NCBI RefSeq assembly: GCF_002240225.1
Contig: NZ_CP022584.1
Span: forward strand, 2,377,001-2,441,000
Length of the DNA stretch: 64,000 bases
From: Paenibacillus physcomitrellae
GTDB lineage: Bacteria; Bacillota; Bacilli; Paenibacillales; Paenibacillaceae
Direction: 5' to 3'
A program made the translations under genes and the position numbers. The notes under the pieces are model-generated. The model worked only from the letters and a program-made list of their open reading frames with translations, did no database searches and was not told the DNA's origin. Below, piece after piece: positions 27,930 to 37,257 of this stretch (positions are counted from its first letter, which is position 1; each line of letters starts with the position of its first letter).

Positions 27930-29285
27930 TTAAAAAAAGTCCAGCAGCGCCGTTCCGCGCCGAGGGATTACCTGCTCAAGCGCGGCAATCCCTGCCTGGC
28001 TGCCGCCGATCCGTTCGGCCAGATAGAGCTCCTGCGGGCGTTTATACCCGAGCAGCATGGCTGCCAGGGATTGAATGTCGCAGCTGACAACAACTGCAGG
28101 CCCGCCTGCGGCAGAATCAGCGGCGGCACCTTCAGCAGCAGCTGCGGAAACGGCCTCTGCGGCCAGGCTGCCGCCTACAGCGGAATCGGCGGCTGTAGCC
28201 AGGCCGCCGGCTGCAAGGTCCGGCTTCGCAGCGGATTCTCCTGCCTCTGAAGGCACGGCGTTTCCGGCGGGCATCCGGTTCAGCTTTCCCTTCCCTTCAC
28301 GGCCGACCCGAAGCTCCCACTCCCCATCGTTCCAGGCCGCAAATTCGTCTTGAAGACGCAGCGTAACGACGGTTTCACCATCGGTGGCGGAAGAAGCTTC
28401 AAACTTATACTGCCCGACAAACGCCCGCACATCCACGATCCGGGCCATGAAATACGGCCGGACCTCCTGCTTGCAGCGCGGATCGTTCAGCAGATAAGGC
28501 AGCATATCATCCGACGGGACATGGTCGACAATAACCTGCGTAACCTTGGAATCGTGATTGGACAGAAACTCCCACAGCCCCCGGCGAGCCGTCTCGTTTA
28601 AATAGACAAACTCATACACCGTTAAGTCCTGGCCGCTGGTCTTGTACAGCAGGTACCCTTCGGCCGTTCCGGCTTCGGAATAATAAACGGCCGTGTACAG
28701 TTCATTATCAAACACGGAATTCTCCCACCATTCCGGGCTTCGAACGAGCGTGCCGTTATAGCGCTTGGCAAACGTTTCATAAAGAGGAGCAAGGACGGCG
28801 AGGTCTCTGATTCCTCTTTTTACAATGCCGGGTGCCCGAAATTTGCCGCTGGCTCCGAGGACCGGAACCGGGATCGTGTATTTCTTGTATTCAGTGTAGA
28901 CTTCCCAGCCAAACCGGCGGTAAAAAGGAATCAGGAATGGATGCAGGCAGGATAAGCTTTGCCCCTGTTCCTTCATGAGCGTTAATGCCTGCCGCAGCAG
29001 CTGGTTAACCAGACCCTTGCGGCGATGCTCCGGCCAGGTGCAGACCCCGGCAATACCGCCCATTGAAACCGCTGCGCCCTGCACGTAAATCTCCAGCGGC
29101 AGCAGGATCAGACGAGCCTGCAATTCTTCTCCTTCCCAGGCGCCCCACAACTGCTCCGGCTTAAACCGGCTGCGGCGCCGCTCCTTTTCCTCCTTAGAAA
29201 GCTTATAACCAAATGCATATTCGGCCAATTCCGTGCTTCGATCAAATTCTTCGGCTTTGAGCTGCCTGATTTCCACAACATCCAC
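27930..29285 (-). CDS. Eis-family GNAT acetyltransferase with Ala/Gly-rich insert
   Basis: 451 residues of the Eis (enhanced intracellular survival) type: N-terminal GNAT with the acetyl-CoA loop WPEHRRKGLVNQLLRQAL, a second GNAT-like domain and a C-terminal SCP2-like domain. YRRFGWEVYTEYKKY is a typical Eis phrase. Eis enzymes acetylate several amines of aminoglycosides and other substrates; the physiological role here is unknown. GTG start at 29285, GGAG eight bases upstream. Residues about 345-400 are a low-complexity Ala/Gly/Ser insert (ESAAKPDLAAGGLATAADSA and similar), which explains the length above the roughly 400 usual. Confidence 0.83.
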   Translation of the reverse strand: MDVVEIRQLKAEEFDRSTELAEYAFGYKLSKEEKERRRSRFKPEQLWGAWEGEELQARLILLPLEIYVQGAAVSMGGIAGVCTWPEHRRKGLVNQLLRQALTLMKEQGQSLSCLHPFLIPFYRRFGWEVYTEYKKYTIPVPVLGASGKFRAPGIVKRGIRDLAVLAPLYETFAKRYNGTLVRSPEWWENSVFDNELYTAVYYSEAGTAEGYLLYKTSGQDLTVYEFVYLNETARRGLWEFLSNHDSKVTQVIVDHVPSDDMLPYLLNDPRCKQEVRPYFMARIVDVRAFVGQYKFEASSATDGETVVTLRLQDEFAAWNDGEWELRVGREGKGKLNRMPAGNAVPSEAGESAAKPDLAAGGLATAADSAVGGSLAAEAVSAAAAEGAAADSAAGGPAVVVSCDIQSLAAMLLGYKRPQELYLAERIGGSQAGIAALEQVIPRRGTALLDFF

Positions 29286-29333
29286 CCTCTCTGCTCCAAT
29301 TTCTTATATTCCAATGTTCTTATTTCATTTATC

Positions 29334-29954
29334 TTATTCTCTATCCAGATGCGTCAGGCCTTCATCCGGACGTGCGAAAAAGCCCATCTGTGCCTCCCTG
29401 GCTTTCAGCCGGATCGTATTCATCAAATGCCGGTCTTCGCTGTCCCTTAACCAAAGCAAACGGAGGCTGCCTCCGCCGCGGTACTGAAGGAGATTGTTGT
29501 CCACCTGCACTTCTGCAATGTCATAATAATCATAAGTGCTGAACCGGCCTGCCCCGAATCCACACAGATCCTGTAAGATTAATTGGTGAGCATACAATTA
29601 AGCCGTCAATCTGTTTGCTTTTCAGCATTTGCAAATAATTCAGCTCTTCCTGCTCGATATAGTTGGTTGGACAGAACAACACCGAATGCTGAAGCTGAAA
29701 AGCCGCTTCGAGAATGCCCCCGGCCATAAGCTGAAAAGAGGGGTGATCGATGTAAGGAAGCAGAACCCCTACAGTCCGCGTTTTTCCTTTAACAAGATGT
29801 ACGGCATTCATGTTTTGCTGGTAATTCAGTTCCTCAATAATGGCTTCGACCCTGCGCCGCTTATCCTCCTGCACGTAGGGATGATGATTCAGCACCCGCC
29901 ACAAGTCGCAATGGATACGCCAGCCAGCCTAGCGATGTCTTTAATAGTCGGCAT
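29334..29954 (-). pseudogene. LacI-family regulator pseudogene
   Basis: ATG at 29954 begins MPTIKDIARLAGVSIAT, a perfect LacI HTH start. The frame then runs into a stop (TCGGC to TGA) because one base is missing near 29904; the next frame resumes RVLNHHPYVQEDKRRRVEAI and continues through MNAVHLVKGKTRTVGVLLPY to DGLIVCS. A second break near 29590 leads to a third frame with no good match. The whole remnant is about 620 bp against roughly 1 kb for a normal LacI gene, so a stretch of the effector domain is also lost. No sugar genes adjoin it. Confidence 0.8.
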
Positions 29955-30063
29955 AGGCTGTCCTCCTTCATAAATCGGTTGCCTACTATTACCATAAGAC
30001 AAGTCCCGGTTTATGGCTACGGGCGGATTTTTGTTTTACCGGGTTTCTTCAATAAAAAAGAAA

Positions 30064-30091
30064 GAGGACAACCGTTTGATCGGCTGTCCTC
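30064..30091 (-). terminator. Intrinsic terminator of the large secreted protein gene
   Basis: GAGGACAACCG and CGGCTGTCCTC form an 11-bp stem (one G-U on the transcript) with a TTTGAT loop, followed on the minus strand by TTTCTTTTTT. Confidence 0.85.
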
Positions 30092-30143
30092 ATCATTCCT
30101 TATGTGACCGGCTTGGCCGCTCGGCCTGCCGTTCCTTATCTTG

Positions 30144-33100
30144 TTATTTGCTTACTTTCACCGTAATCGTGTCACTTGCAGTAACGCCCGCAGCGTTCAC
30201 CAGCTCGGCCCGGTATTCATAAACGCCGGGTGCATGTCCGCTGATGGAAGTGACCGCAGACTGAGCTGCCGGGGTTTTGGCGCTAAGGGCTTGGGTATCG
30301 ATCAGTTGACCGTTCTCGTACAAACGGTACTCCGTTGCATTTGTGCCCCACCACAAGTTCATCGTTACCTTGTAAGAGCCGTCGCCATCCCAGTTGTCCT
30401 GGGACAGCACCGATTTGCCCGGAGAAGCGTCACGGATTGTCACCGTCAATGGATCGCTTTTAGTTGTGCCGAATTTATTAGTCAATTCAGCAGTATACAC
30501 ATACGTGCCGTTTGGTTTGCCTTGTACATCCGTACTTACCGTTTGAGCCGATGGAGAAACATCGCTTAACGTTTGGGTATCGATCAGCATTCCGTTCTCA
30601 TAAAGCTTGTAAGTGGTGCCGTTATTGCCCCACCACAGGTTCATCGTAACGGTGTAGCTGCCGTCGCTCAGCCCGTTCTTATAACCGCTGTTGGAAGACA
30701 ATACCGGCTTGGCTGGAGCGCCTGTGGCCAGCGTTTTCCCGCTTACCTGAAAAGTGTAGCTCTGTTCAGCCGTGTTGCCAGCCGCATCCGTAACGATATA
30801 TTTGACCGTGTGGGAGCCGATACCAAGGCCCGCCGCGCTGATGTTTTGACTACTAACGATGGGCTGTCCGTCCAGCAGCAGCTGCTCGGAAGTAACGCCT
30901 GACATGGCATCGCTGCTGGTCAGTTCAAAAGCAAGCTGGTCCTGCTCACTTACATCGCTTACTGCATGGCCGGACTCGGTCAGCTCAGCTGTTGGCACAG
31001 TCGCGTCGATCTTAACTTGCAGTTCTTTAGCCTCTTCCTCTAAACCTGAAGCCGTCTTCGCATAATAAGTTAACGTATGATTGCCGTCTCCGCTAACGGT
31101 GATCGGCGCGCTGTAAACCTGCTGTGCTCCGCCATCCAAAGTATAGTATACAGTCGTGTCCGCTCCGCCCTGCTCAACCTCCAGCGCTGCAGTTACAGGG
31201 CCGTTCAGCCAGCCAGCTGCGTTGGGTTCAGCGGACAAGGAAGCTGTAGTAACCGGAGCCGTTTCTTCCTGAACCGGGGAGAAGTCAGCCAAACCTCTTG
31301 GCTTGAGCTGGAATACACCTTTAAAAATGGCGGCAACGCCTTTAATATTCAGCTTTTGCCCTTCACTGTAAGGAAAACTGTCCAGCGTAATGCCTGTACG
31401 GGTATCCACACGGATATGGTTGCTTGTGCCGTCTGCCGCTACGGCATCAAATTCAAAGGAACCCGCAGGCGTAGCGCTGATGATGTTAGTCACCGTCACC
31501 CCGTCCAGCTCCAAGAGCTGGCCTTGGTTTGCATCCGTTACCGCAGTGGTAACGACAGGCTGCGGCAGCTCCGCCGTTCCGGTCTTCTCGATTTGGACAA
31601 CGTCGGACAGTTCCAGCTCTGTGTTGTACAAAGCAGTCGGAGCCGTTACCTTCACCGTGTCGCCGGCATGGAAGCCGCTTAGGCTTTGGAATACATAAAT
31701 GCCGCCTGTTTCATCCTGCAAATAGAAAGCTTGTCCGCCGAAAATACCCGGCTCCGTCGTCACAACGCCTTCCACAGTCACCAGAGATCCGGCCGCTTTA
31801 GCGCGGGCTTCGCCAATGGAAACCGCTGCTGGAATCGGACTTTCTTCCGGAGGGAGCTGTTCGGCAGGCACATTGCCCAGCGTCACTGATTCCGTCTTCA
31901 GATTGCTTCCGTTAAGGCGAAGACGCAGATTAGACGCTGCCGTTGTACCCGGCTTGATGCGGACCGTCAAATCCTTATAAGCATGTCCTTTCAAGTCTGC
32001 CGTCAAGCTGAAGTTTGCGCTGTATCCATAGCTGGTCGGCCAGGTACCGTCTGCGTTCTGCACCATAGCGATCTGGGCACCGCCGCTGACCTGATAGATG
32101 CCGAGCTGGAAGCCGGATACCGTCGTGCCGGCAGGCAGATTATCCGCCGTTACGCGGATTTGGAAATCCTCCGCATTGGGCAGAACCGCCTGATGGTTGA
32201 AGCCGTACACCGCACTTGCTGTTGCAGCCGGTCCGCCAAAAGAACCCGCTCTAAATGTAGAACGATCATACCATTTATAGCCTGGGTCCGGTGCAGCCCA
32301 AGGTTCAGACTGCGGCTCCGTGGTCTGGGAAGGCTCTTCGAACGGCAGCAGCGTAGTCGGCTGATCGAGCGTCAGGCCGTCCACCTGAGTGAAGTCCGTA
32401 TAATCCTCCTGATTAGCCAGCCAGTTGACGGTATTCACCAGCAGAGTACCGTCGTTTACTTCTTTGAAGCCGTCATAAGTGGTTTTTCTGCCTCCTGTAT
32501 CTTCGCGCAAATATTTAGGAGTCGCATCCTCTACCGGCGAAGAATCGCCGATAAAAGCGGCTTTGCCGGCGCCTTTTTTCGCTACAGCTACAAAAGGGCC
32601 TTCCGCCACGCCGCCGCCTTCATATACGCCCTGATCCACCGCATTGGCCCATGATTCATTGGTTTGCGGCATATACACGATGCCCTTGGCTTTTGCCGGG
32701 TCAAGAATAGCCAGCGTAGAACCAGCATGCATCGCTACAGCGGAAACGCCTTCCGTAATACCGAAGGCTTGATCCGGAGCTACGATATTAGTCGCGTTGA
32801 TGTCGGCCAAAGCGTTGTACCGGAACCGGACGCCAAACTCGTTCGCCAGCCAGTCGGAGCTCTCAACGCCCTGCATCGCTTCCGAATTAGCTTCTTCCGC
32901 ACTCATGCCTTTGGCCGGATTCTCCCAAGCGCCGCGGCGGTAGCCGTTGAATACCTCGGAGCCGTCCCAGCGGTTTTTATTTCGGTCCGCATTATAGTGG
33001 TCGGCGATAAAAAAGATGCTGCCTCCGTTCTCCACATATTCAGCCATAGCCTGTTGTTCGCTTACCTTATAAGGTACATTGGATTCTGCTACAACAAATA

Positions 33101-33443
33101 CATCGTAGCCGCTGAGATCACTTAACGTGATTGGAGTTGTCTTGCGAAGCTCCTGCACATAGTAGCCTTCCTGCGCGAGCGCATTGCCGAAGTCGGAAAA
33201 AGCGCCGTCAATAACCCAGTCAGCCGCTCCCGCGGTTTGCTCATGGGTGTTGTCGAACAAAATCTTTTGCCCTGCATGTTCGTTTACAACCTTTGCGTTA
33301 ATGAACGGTGCAGGATCGGCCGGTCCTTCGGCCAAAGCTGTCTGCCCTGCTCCCAATACGAACAGCTGGAGCGGCAAAGCCAGTGCCGCTGCAAATACGC
33401 TGTTTACCAGCTTCTTTTTCCAACTTGAATGCTTCTCCCTCAT
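30144..33443 (-). CDS. Large secreted multidomain protein (DUF4350-like, OB-fold and Ig-like repeats)
   Basis: 1099 residues, AAGGAGG before the ATG, signal peptide to about residue 38. Residues 50-345 resemble the DUF4350/GATase-like fold ([36 protein letters not shown]). About 535-720 looks like a YhcR/OB-fold nucleic-acid-binding type module ([33 protein letters not shown]). About 740-910 holds OmpL47/Ig-like domains ([20 protein letters not shown]). Two tandem C-terminal repeats of about 85 residues follow ([20 protein letters not shown] and [20 protein letters not shown]), of a kind found at the ends of secreted Paenibacillus polysaccharide- or chitin-acting enzymes. No catalytic site is certain. 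Likely an extracellular or wall-associated protein; single gene. Confidence 0.75.
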   Translation of the reverse strand: MREKHSSWKKKLVNSVFAAALALPLQLFVLGAGQTALAEGPADPAPFINAKVVNEHAGQKILFDNTHEQTAGAADWVIDGAFSDFGNALAQEGYYVQELRKTTPITLSDLSGYDVFVVAESNVPYKVSEQQAMAEYVENGGSIFFIADHYNADRNKNRWDGSEVFNGYRRGAWENPAKGMSAEEANSEAMQGVESSDWLANEFGVRFRYNALADINATNIVAPDQAFGITEGVSAVAMHAGSTLAILDPAKAKGIVYMPQTNESWANAVDQGVYEGGGVAEGPFVAVAKKGAGKAAFIGDSSPVEDATPKYLREDTGGRKTTYDGFKEVNDGTLLVNTVNWLANQEDYTDFTQVDGLTLDQPTTLLPFEEPSQTTEPQSEPWAAPDPGYKWYDRSTFRAGSFGGPAATASAVYGFNHQAVLPNAEDFQIRVTADNLPAGTTVSGFQLGIYQVSGGAQIAMVQNADGTWPTSYGYSANFSLTADLKGHAYKDLTVRIKPGTTAASNLRLRLNGSNLKTESVTLGNVPAEQLPPEESPIPAAVSIGEARAKAAGSLVTVEGVVTTEPGIFGGQAFYLQDETGGIYVFQSLSGFHAGDTVKVTAPTALYNTELELSDVVQIEKTGTAELPQPVVTTAVTDANQGQLLELDGVTVTNIISATPAGSFEFDAVAADGTSNHIRVDTRTGITLDSFPYSEGQKLNIKGVAAIFKGVFQLKPRGLADFSPVQEETAPVTTASLSAEPNAAGWLNGPVTAALEVEQGGADTTVYYTLDGGAQQVYSAPITVSGDGNHTLTYYAKTASGLEEEAKELQVKIDATVPTAELTESGHAVSDVSEQDQLAFELTSSDAMSGVTSEQLLLDGQPIVSSQNISAAGLGIGSHTVKYIVTDAAGNTAEQSYTFQVSGKTLATGAPAKPVLSSNSGYKNGLSDGSYTVTMNLWWGNNGTTYKLYENGMLIDTQTLSDVSPSAQTVSTDVQGKPNGTYVYTAELTNKFGTTKSDPLTVTIRDASPGKSVLSQDNWDGDGSYKVTMNLWWGTNATEYRLYENGQLIDTQALSAKTPAAQSAVTSISGHAPGVYEYRAELVNAAGVTASDTITVKVSK

Positions 33444-33723
33444 ACGTTTCCTCCTTAAGAAAATGGATCGGCGGACAAAGGTCGTCCACTTTATCGTCTA
33501 TTATCCTATCACGGAAAAATTAGGAGAGGTGCATGTTTATGTAAATCTATTCAACTTTGTACTATAGTCCTAGGTTTTAGGAGATTTATGGCTAAAATCA
33601 CAGCGGAAGTCCCATTCGCTCGATCACCGGGCCAAGCTCTTTCCCGCGACCAGAAAACAGTTCACCATCTGCTTCGTTTCGAGTAAAATACATTTAATAC
33701 TATCAGGAAAGGACTTGATACCG

Positions 33724-34050
33724 ATGGAGAAACTAGAACAAACCCCGCAGCTTGAGCAGCTGTTCAATGAAATCAAACAGCTCAGCCGGAAGGAACCCAA
33801 AACGCTGGAGCAAATGGCCCTTAAACTTTCCGAAGAAGCCGGGGAAACCTCCCAAGCTGTCTTGTCTGCTTTAAATGCCAGCGGAAGCGGCTATAAGCAG
33901 TTAGGTTTAGAAGATGTGAAAGAGGAATGCGTGGATGTTATCCTCGTCGCGCTCGCCATGTTCCATAAACTGAGTGACCAAGACGGAGAACTGACCCGGC
34001 TATTGGGGGAGAAAATGAGCAAATGGGCCGCGAAAATGGGCTCCGCTTGA
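33724..34050 (+). CDS. MazG-like nucleotide pyrophosphohydrolase
   Basis: 108 residues, a single all-alpha MazG-like domain. The metal-binding acidic motifs are visible: KLSEEAGETSQAV (EExxE) and DVKEECVDVILVAL (ExxD). It would hydrolyse non-canonical or excess NTPs to NMP and pyrophosphate. The ATG at 33724 lies 10 bases after AAAGGA; a TTG at 33715 would add three residues. Single gene. Confidence 0.8.
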   Translation: MEKLEQTPQLEQLFNEIKQLSRKEPKTLEQMALKLSEEAGETSQAVLSALNASGSGYKQLGLEDVKEECVDVILVALAMFHKLSDQDGELTRLLGEKMSKWAAKMGSA

Positions 34051-34159
34051 AGGACAACCTTAGACTCTATCAGCAACAGATCAGAATAACCCAGCACCTA
34101 ATAACAATACATAAAAACCTGCATGATCCGTGTCCGGAATTATGGGCCAATGCCAACGC

Positions 34160-34540
34160 TCAGTGATTTTTGTCGTTCAGCGCGATTAAACTTTCGTCGC
34201 TCCATCCCTCGAGTTCTAACAGAGCCTGATAAGGATCAATCCCGTGCATCAGGTCCAGCCACAGCAGCCTGGAAAAAGCGGGCTCCTTCTTTAAACCTTG
34301 TCTTTTAAGCTCTATCACCTGTTCGCGAAATGTCCTTCCAAACAGGAACAGCAGCCTGGCTTCGATCTGCATGTGCCTGTAGGCATTTTGCCTGCGGACA
34401 GGAATGGGCTGACCGAATACTTCAACCGGCCAAGCTTCACAAAGGAAATTGGCCTTAATCCGAGGGATGTGGGAGACAGTTTTTCGGGTTAGTGTGAAGG
34501 AAGGATAATCGGGGTCAAACCAGTCCTGCTGTCCGGACAT
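34160..34540 (-). CDS. DUF4269-type protein, N-terminally truncated
   Basis: 126 residues. The sequence EVFGQPIPVRRQNAYRHMQI, IELKRQGLKKEPAFSRLLWL and DPYQALLELEGW matches what I recall of the C-terminal two thirds of DUF4269 proteins (usually about 170-180 residues). The N-terminal part that resembles a nucleotidyltransferase (GTxPxGIDxxxSDxD) is absent, and the DNA upstream (34547-34600) does not encode it. The ATG at 34540 nevertheless has AGGGGG ten bases upstream. Either a shortened but expressed protein or a gene remnant. Confidence 0.6.
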   Translation of the reverse strand: MSGQQDWFDPDYPSFTLTRKTVSHIPRIKANFLCEAWPVEVFGQPIPVRRQNAYRHMQIEARLLFLFGRTFREQVIELKRQGLKKEPAFSRLLWLDLMHGIDPYQALLELEGWSDESLIALNDKNH

Positions 34541-34601
34541 ATGCAATCAGCCCCCTCTTTCCCTATTATTTCTCTATAAACGAACAAGATTGAAAAGCCC
34601 T

Positions 34602-35144
34602 CTACTTCAATTCATACCCGTCCAGCGTGTCCTTCATTAATGCCTTGCTGATCTCTAGTGCTTCCTCCCGGGTATGTGCCGGAGCCGAAATCATAAATCC
34701 GTCCGAGCTGCTCCAGCCGGTCTCTTCCCCTTGATTGTCATGCATCAGAGTGATTGTCAGCTGATTCATAGTCGGCGTACTGTACAGCGAACCGATCATT
34801 CTTCTCTGAATCTGGCCTTGGTCCAATCGGATCGATTGCAGCCAATCCGGATCGGAACGGGACAACCGGACTTTCAGATGTGGAATGTCCTGCTGGAAAG
34901 GGTTCACCCCGTTCACCTCACCCGTGTCCATTTTTCCCGTAAATATAGGCGGTTTTGTTAATCTGCGCTGAATTTCCCCTTCAATCCGGACCTGGACAGG
35001 CCGGGCATAATCGGCATGTTCCTCTCCCAGCTGATATTGAATTCCTTCTAACGTCATATCAATTTGTTTTGGCCAGGTATACCAGAGGAAAGCAGCCAGC
35101 ATAAGGATCAGAACAACCGGAACGCCTATCTTGATCAAACGCAT
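34602..35144 (-). CDS. Membrane-anchored protein of unknown function
   Basis: 180 residues: one N-terminal membrane segment (IKIGVPVVLILMLAAFLWYT) followed by an extracellular beta-rich domain (MTLEGIQYQLGEEHADYARP; LNQLTITLMHDN-like strands). No family recognised. Two ATGs are possible (35150, 35144); AGAAGGGAAT spacing favours 35144. Head of a block of three leftward small genes ending at the DUF4269 gene; 55 bp separate it from the stop of the XRE-linked gene. Confidence 0.6.
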   Translation of the reverse strand: MRLIKIGVPVVLILMLAAFLWYTWPKQIDMTLEGIQYQLGEEHADYARPVQVRIEGEIQRRLTKPPIFTGKMDTGEVNGVNPFQQDIPHLKVRLSRSDPDWLQSIRLDQGQIQRRMIGSLYSTPTMNQLTITLMHDNQGEETGWSSSDGFMISAPAHTREEALEISKALMKDTLDGYELK

Positions 35145-35194
35145 AAACATATTCCCTTCTATTCGCCTGAATCAGAGCCTGAAGTCTGCCCTGC

Positions 35195-35416
35195 CTACTT
35201 ACTCATCCTGCGGTTATAAATGGCTCTTGACCAGAAATAAACCGCACAGCCGACGAGTAAAATCGAGAACTGCCAACCGGAATCTCCTGTTGAGATCCAG
35301 TCATACAAAGCCCAGACCAGCAGGGCAACGGTATAGAAAATAAACCCGTATTTGGCGGACTGATCGCTTTGATACTGCTCCATTTCATCAGCTCGGCGCA
35401 AGAAAGGTAATTTCAT
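35195..35416 (-). CDS. Small two-helix membrane protein, partner of XRE regulator
   Basis: 73 residues with two membrane segments (YGFIFYTVALLVWALYDWI and WQFSILLVGCAVYFWSRAI) and a short basic tail RRMSK. Overlaps the XRE gene by ATGA. Small XRE regulator plus small membrane protein is a recurrent pair in Firmicutes; the protein may modulate or be controlled by the regulator. Function unknown. Confidence 0.65.
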   Translation of the reverse strand: MKLPFLRRADEMEQYQSDQSAKYGFIFYTVALLVWALYDWISTGDSGWQFSILLVGCAVYFWSRAIYNRRMSK

Positions 35417-35616
35417 TTCTTCTCCTCCTCATAACTAAACAACTCATCCACCCTGGTTTGAAGCTGAATCGACAGCTTGAACGCCAGAGCGAGCGTTGGG
35501 TCGTATTTCTCATTCTCAATGGCATTAATGGTCTGCCTGGTAACGCCGCATTGGCGGGCCAGTTCTTCCTGAGAGAGCTTCAGCTCTTTGCGTAAGGTTC
35601 TAATTGTATTCTTCAA
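35413..35616 (-). CDS. XRE-family HTH regulator (YozG/YgzD-like)
   Basis: 67 residues from a TTG at 35616 (AAGGTG six bases upstream), giving MKNTIRTLRKELKLSQEELA, the standard start of this family. The longer frame to 35670 adds unrelated residues. A single HTH covers the protein (LARQCGVTRQTINAIENEKY), ending VDELFSYEEEKK. An 18-bp inverted repeat frames its promoter, so it probably autorepresses the operon. Confidence 0.78.
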   Translation of the reverse strand: MKNTIRTLRKELKLSQEELARQCGVTRQTINAIENEKYDPTLALAFKLSIQLQTRVDELFSYEEEKK

Positions 35617-35649
35617 CTTCGGCACCTTGACTTTCACATCAGTTAAATA

Positions 35650-35710
35650 TGTAAAAAGATTTTGACACAAGTATAAAATCAGCTCAGTCTAATGTCAAAC
35701 TCTTTTTACA
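35650..35710 (-). promoter_or_regulatory. Sigma-A promoter framed by an 18-bp inverted repeat (XRE operator)
   Basis: On the minus strand TTGACA (35693-35698), a 17-base spacer and TATACT (35670-35675). Arms TGTAAAAAGATTTTGACA (35650-35667) and TGTCAAACTCTTTTTACA (35693-35710) are complementary at 17 of 18 positions. One overlaps the -35, the other the start point; centres are 43 bp apart. Confidence 0.8.
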
Positions 35711-35745
35711 CCATATCCTCGGCACTTCCTTCCCTCCAAAAAAAA

Positions 35746-35775
35746 GGAACCCCCATCCTGACGGATGAGGGCTCC
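35746..35775 (-). terminator. Intrinsic terminator of the esterase gene
   Basis: 13-bp stem GGAGCCCTCATCC/GGATGGGGGTTCC on the minus strand (two G-U pairs), loop GTCA, then TTTTTTTT. Confidence 0.88.
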
Positions 35776-35863
35776 CATTAACACCCATTCCTTAGGCTAT
35801 TGTGGGGAACAGCCGGAATTGGGCGGAATTTGAAACCTTTAATCTGGGCATTTGCCTATTTAT

Positions 35864-35887
35864 CGGCCCGGCTATCGGCCTGGCTAT
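35864..35887. repeat. 12-bp tandem duplication after the esterase stop codon
   Basis: CGGCCCGGCTAT followed directly by CGGCCTGGCTAT, about 15 bases beyond the esterase stop. Confidence 0.5.
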
Positions 35888-35901
35888 CGAGGCAGCTTTC
35901 C

Positions 35902-36933
35902 TTATTGACGCACCCAAGCGTTCGCCAGCAGCAGCGCACCTTGCGCAGAAGCTGTATCAGCCAAAGCGTTCAGCATCATAAAGTCATGGGTAATGCCTTC
36001 GAACCGAACCGCCGTTACGCGAACACCCGCTTCACGAAGTTTGGCGGCATAAGCTTCGCCTTCATCCCGCAACACGTCAGCTTCAGCGGTAATCACCAAC
36101 GCTTCAGGCAGACCTTTCAGTTCATCCACACTGGCACGCAGCGGTGAAGCATATTTCTCGGCTCTTTGCGCCGGGTCAGTTGTGTATTGATCCCAGAACC
36201 ACTGCATGCCGTCACGGCGAAGGAAATAGCCGGTTGAGAACTGGTGGTAGGAATCGGTATCAAAGGAAGCATCCGTTACCGGATAGAAAAGCATTTGTTT
36301 CTGAATTTCCGGACCTTTGCGATCTTTCGCCATCAGCGTAAGGGCAGCCGTCATGTTGCCGCCAACGCTGTCGCCGGCTGCCGTGATGCGGCTTGGATCA
36401 AGACCATAGTCCCAGCCTTTATCAGCTACCCATTGCAAAGCGGTATACACCTGCTCAATCGCAACCGGATAACGGGCTTCCGGAGAAAGACTGTAATTAA
36501 CAAATACTACAGTAGAAGTGGAGCCCACAGCCAATTCCCGAATCAGATGATCATGGGTATGGGCATTGCCGAACACCCAGCCTGCGCCATGGGTATACAA
36601 AATAACAGGCAGATGGGCCGGTTTATATTTAGGCCGAACGATTTCGATCGAAACGGAACCTGTCGGTCCGCCAGGAATCGTCAAAGTTTGAATATCCACC
36701 GGAGGTTTGCTGATCGAAGAGTCCTGAACGGCGTCTACCGCTTTGCGGCCTTCCTCTGGTCCTAAATCAAACAGATACGGCGGGTTGGCTGTATCCTCCA
36801 CAAATTTCTGCGCTTCTGGCTCAAGGACAATCTTATTGGCTGCAAAAGCATCAGTTCCATAACCGGACAGCAGGATAAAAGCAGCCAGGCCTGCAGCAAG
36901 AAGCTGCTTCTTCGCTTTGAATTTCTTGTTCAT
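35902..36933 (-). CDS. Secreted alpha/beta-hydrolase (hormone-sensitive-lipase-type esterase)
   Basis: 343 residues with a signal peptide (AAGLAAFILLSGYGTDAFA). The oxyanion motif appears as HGAGWVFG (family HGGG), the nucleophile Ser as GDSVGGN, the acid in EADVLRDEGEAY and the His in GITHDFMML. Hydrolyses esters outside the cell or at the wall. GGGAGG precedes the ATG. Its promoter region has a 14-bp inverted repeat around -35/-10 (37109-37156), so it is probably regulated. The neighbouring MarR gene reads in the same direction and ends in its own terminator. Confidence 0.86.
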   Translation of the reverse strand: MNKKFKAKKQLLAAGLAAFILLSGYGTDAFAANKIVLEPEAQKFVEDTANPPYLFDLGPEEGRKAVDAVQDSSISKPPVDIQTLTIPGGPTGSVSIEIVRPKYKPAHLPVILYTHGAGWVFGNAHTHDHLIRELAVGSTSTVVFVNYSLSPEARYPVAIEQVYTALQWVADKGWDYGLDPSRITAAGDSVGGNMTAALTLMAKDRKGPEIQKQMLFYPVTDASFDTDSYHQFSTGYFLRRDGMQWFWDQYTTDPAQRAEKYASPLRASVDELKGLPEALVITAEADVLRDEGEAYAAKLREAGVRVTAVRFEGITHDFMMLNALADTASAQGALLLANAWVRQ

Positions 36934-37108
36934 GTAAAAAATCCTCCCTTAATGATGGCGGCACAAAACCGCTCTTCAAAATAATATTGCGCACAACTTA
37001 TATGGTTGAAGAACTCCATCTCTTTCATCTTAGCTAAGGCAGCCGGTTGGGGAGCCGCCACAAGCTGGATGAGTTTCAGATTCTTTCGCCCTTCGATTGC
37101 TCACAACT

Positions 37109-37156
37109 ATATTTTACACAATATTAAATGGTTGTCAACTGAATTGTGCAAAATAT
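37109..37156 (-). promoter_or_regulatory. Promoter and inverted repeat upstream of the secreted esterase
   Basis: Minus strand: TTGACA (37133-37138), 16-base spacer, TAAAAT (37111-37116). ATATTTTACACAAT (37109-37122) and ATTGTGCAAAATAT (37143-37156) are complementary at 13 of 14 positions and bracket the -35. The rest of the 324-base gap holds a shorter CAAC/GTTG repeat near 36993-37007. Confidence 0.6.
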
Positions 37157-37171
37157 TTACACAGACAAAAA

Positions 37172-37205
37172 AAGCTGATTAACATCCGATGATGTTAACC
37201 AGCTT
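37172..37205 (-). terminator. Intrinsic terminator of the Mhq-type operon
   Basis: 15-bp stem AAGCTGATTAACATC with GATGTTAACCAGCTT (one G-U on the transcript), tetraloop, then TTTTTTT on the minus strand. Confidence 0.9.
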
Positions 37206-37257
37206 CACCTGCTGCCGCAAAGCCCAAGCGATGGGGCCGCAATGGAATACAAAGAAA

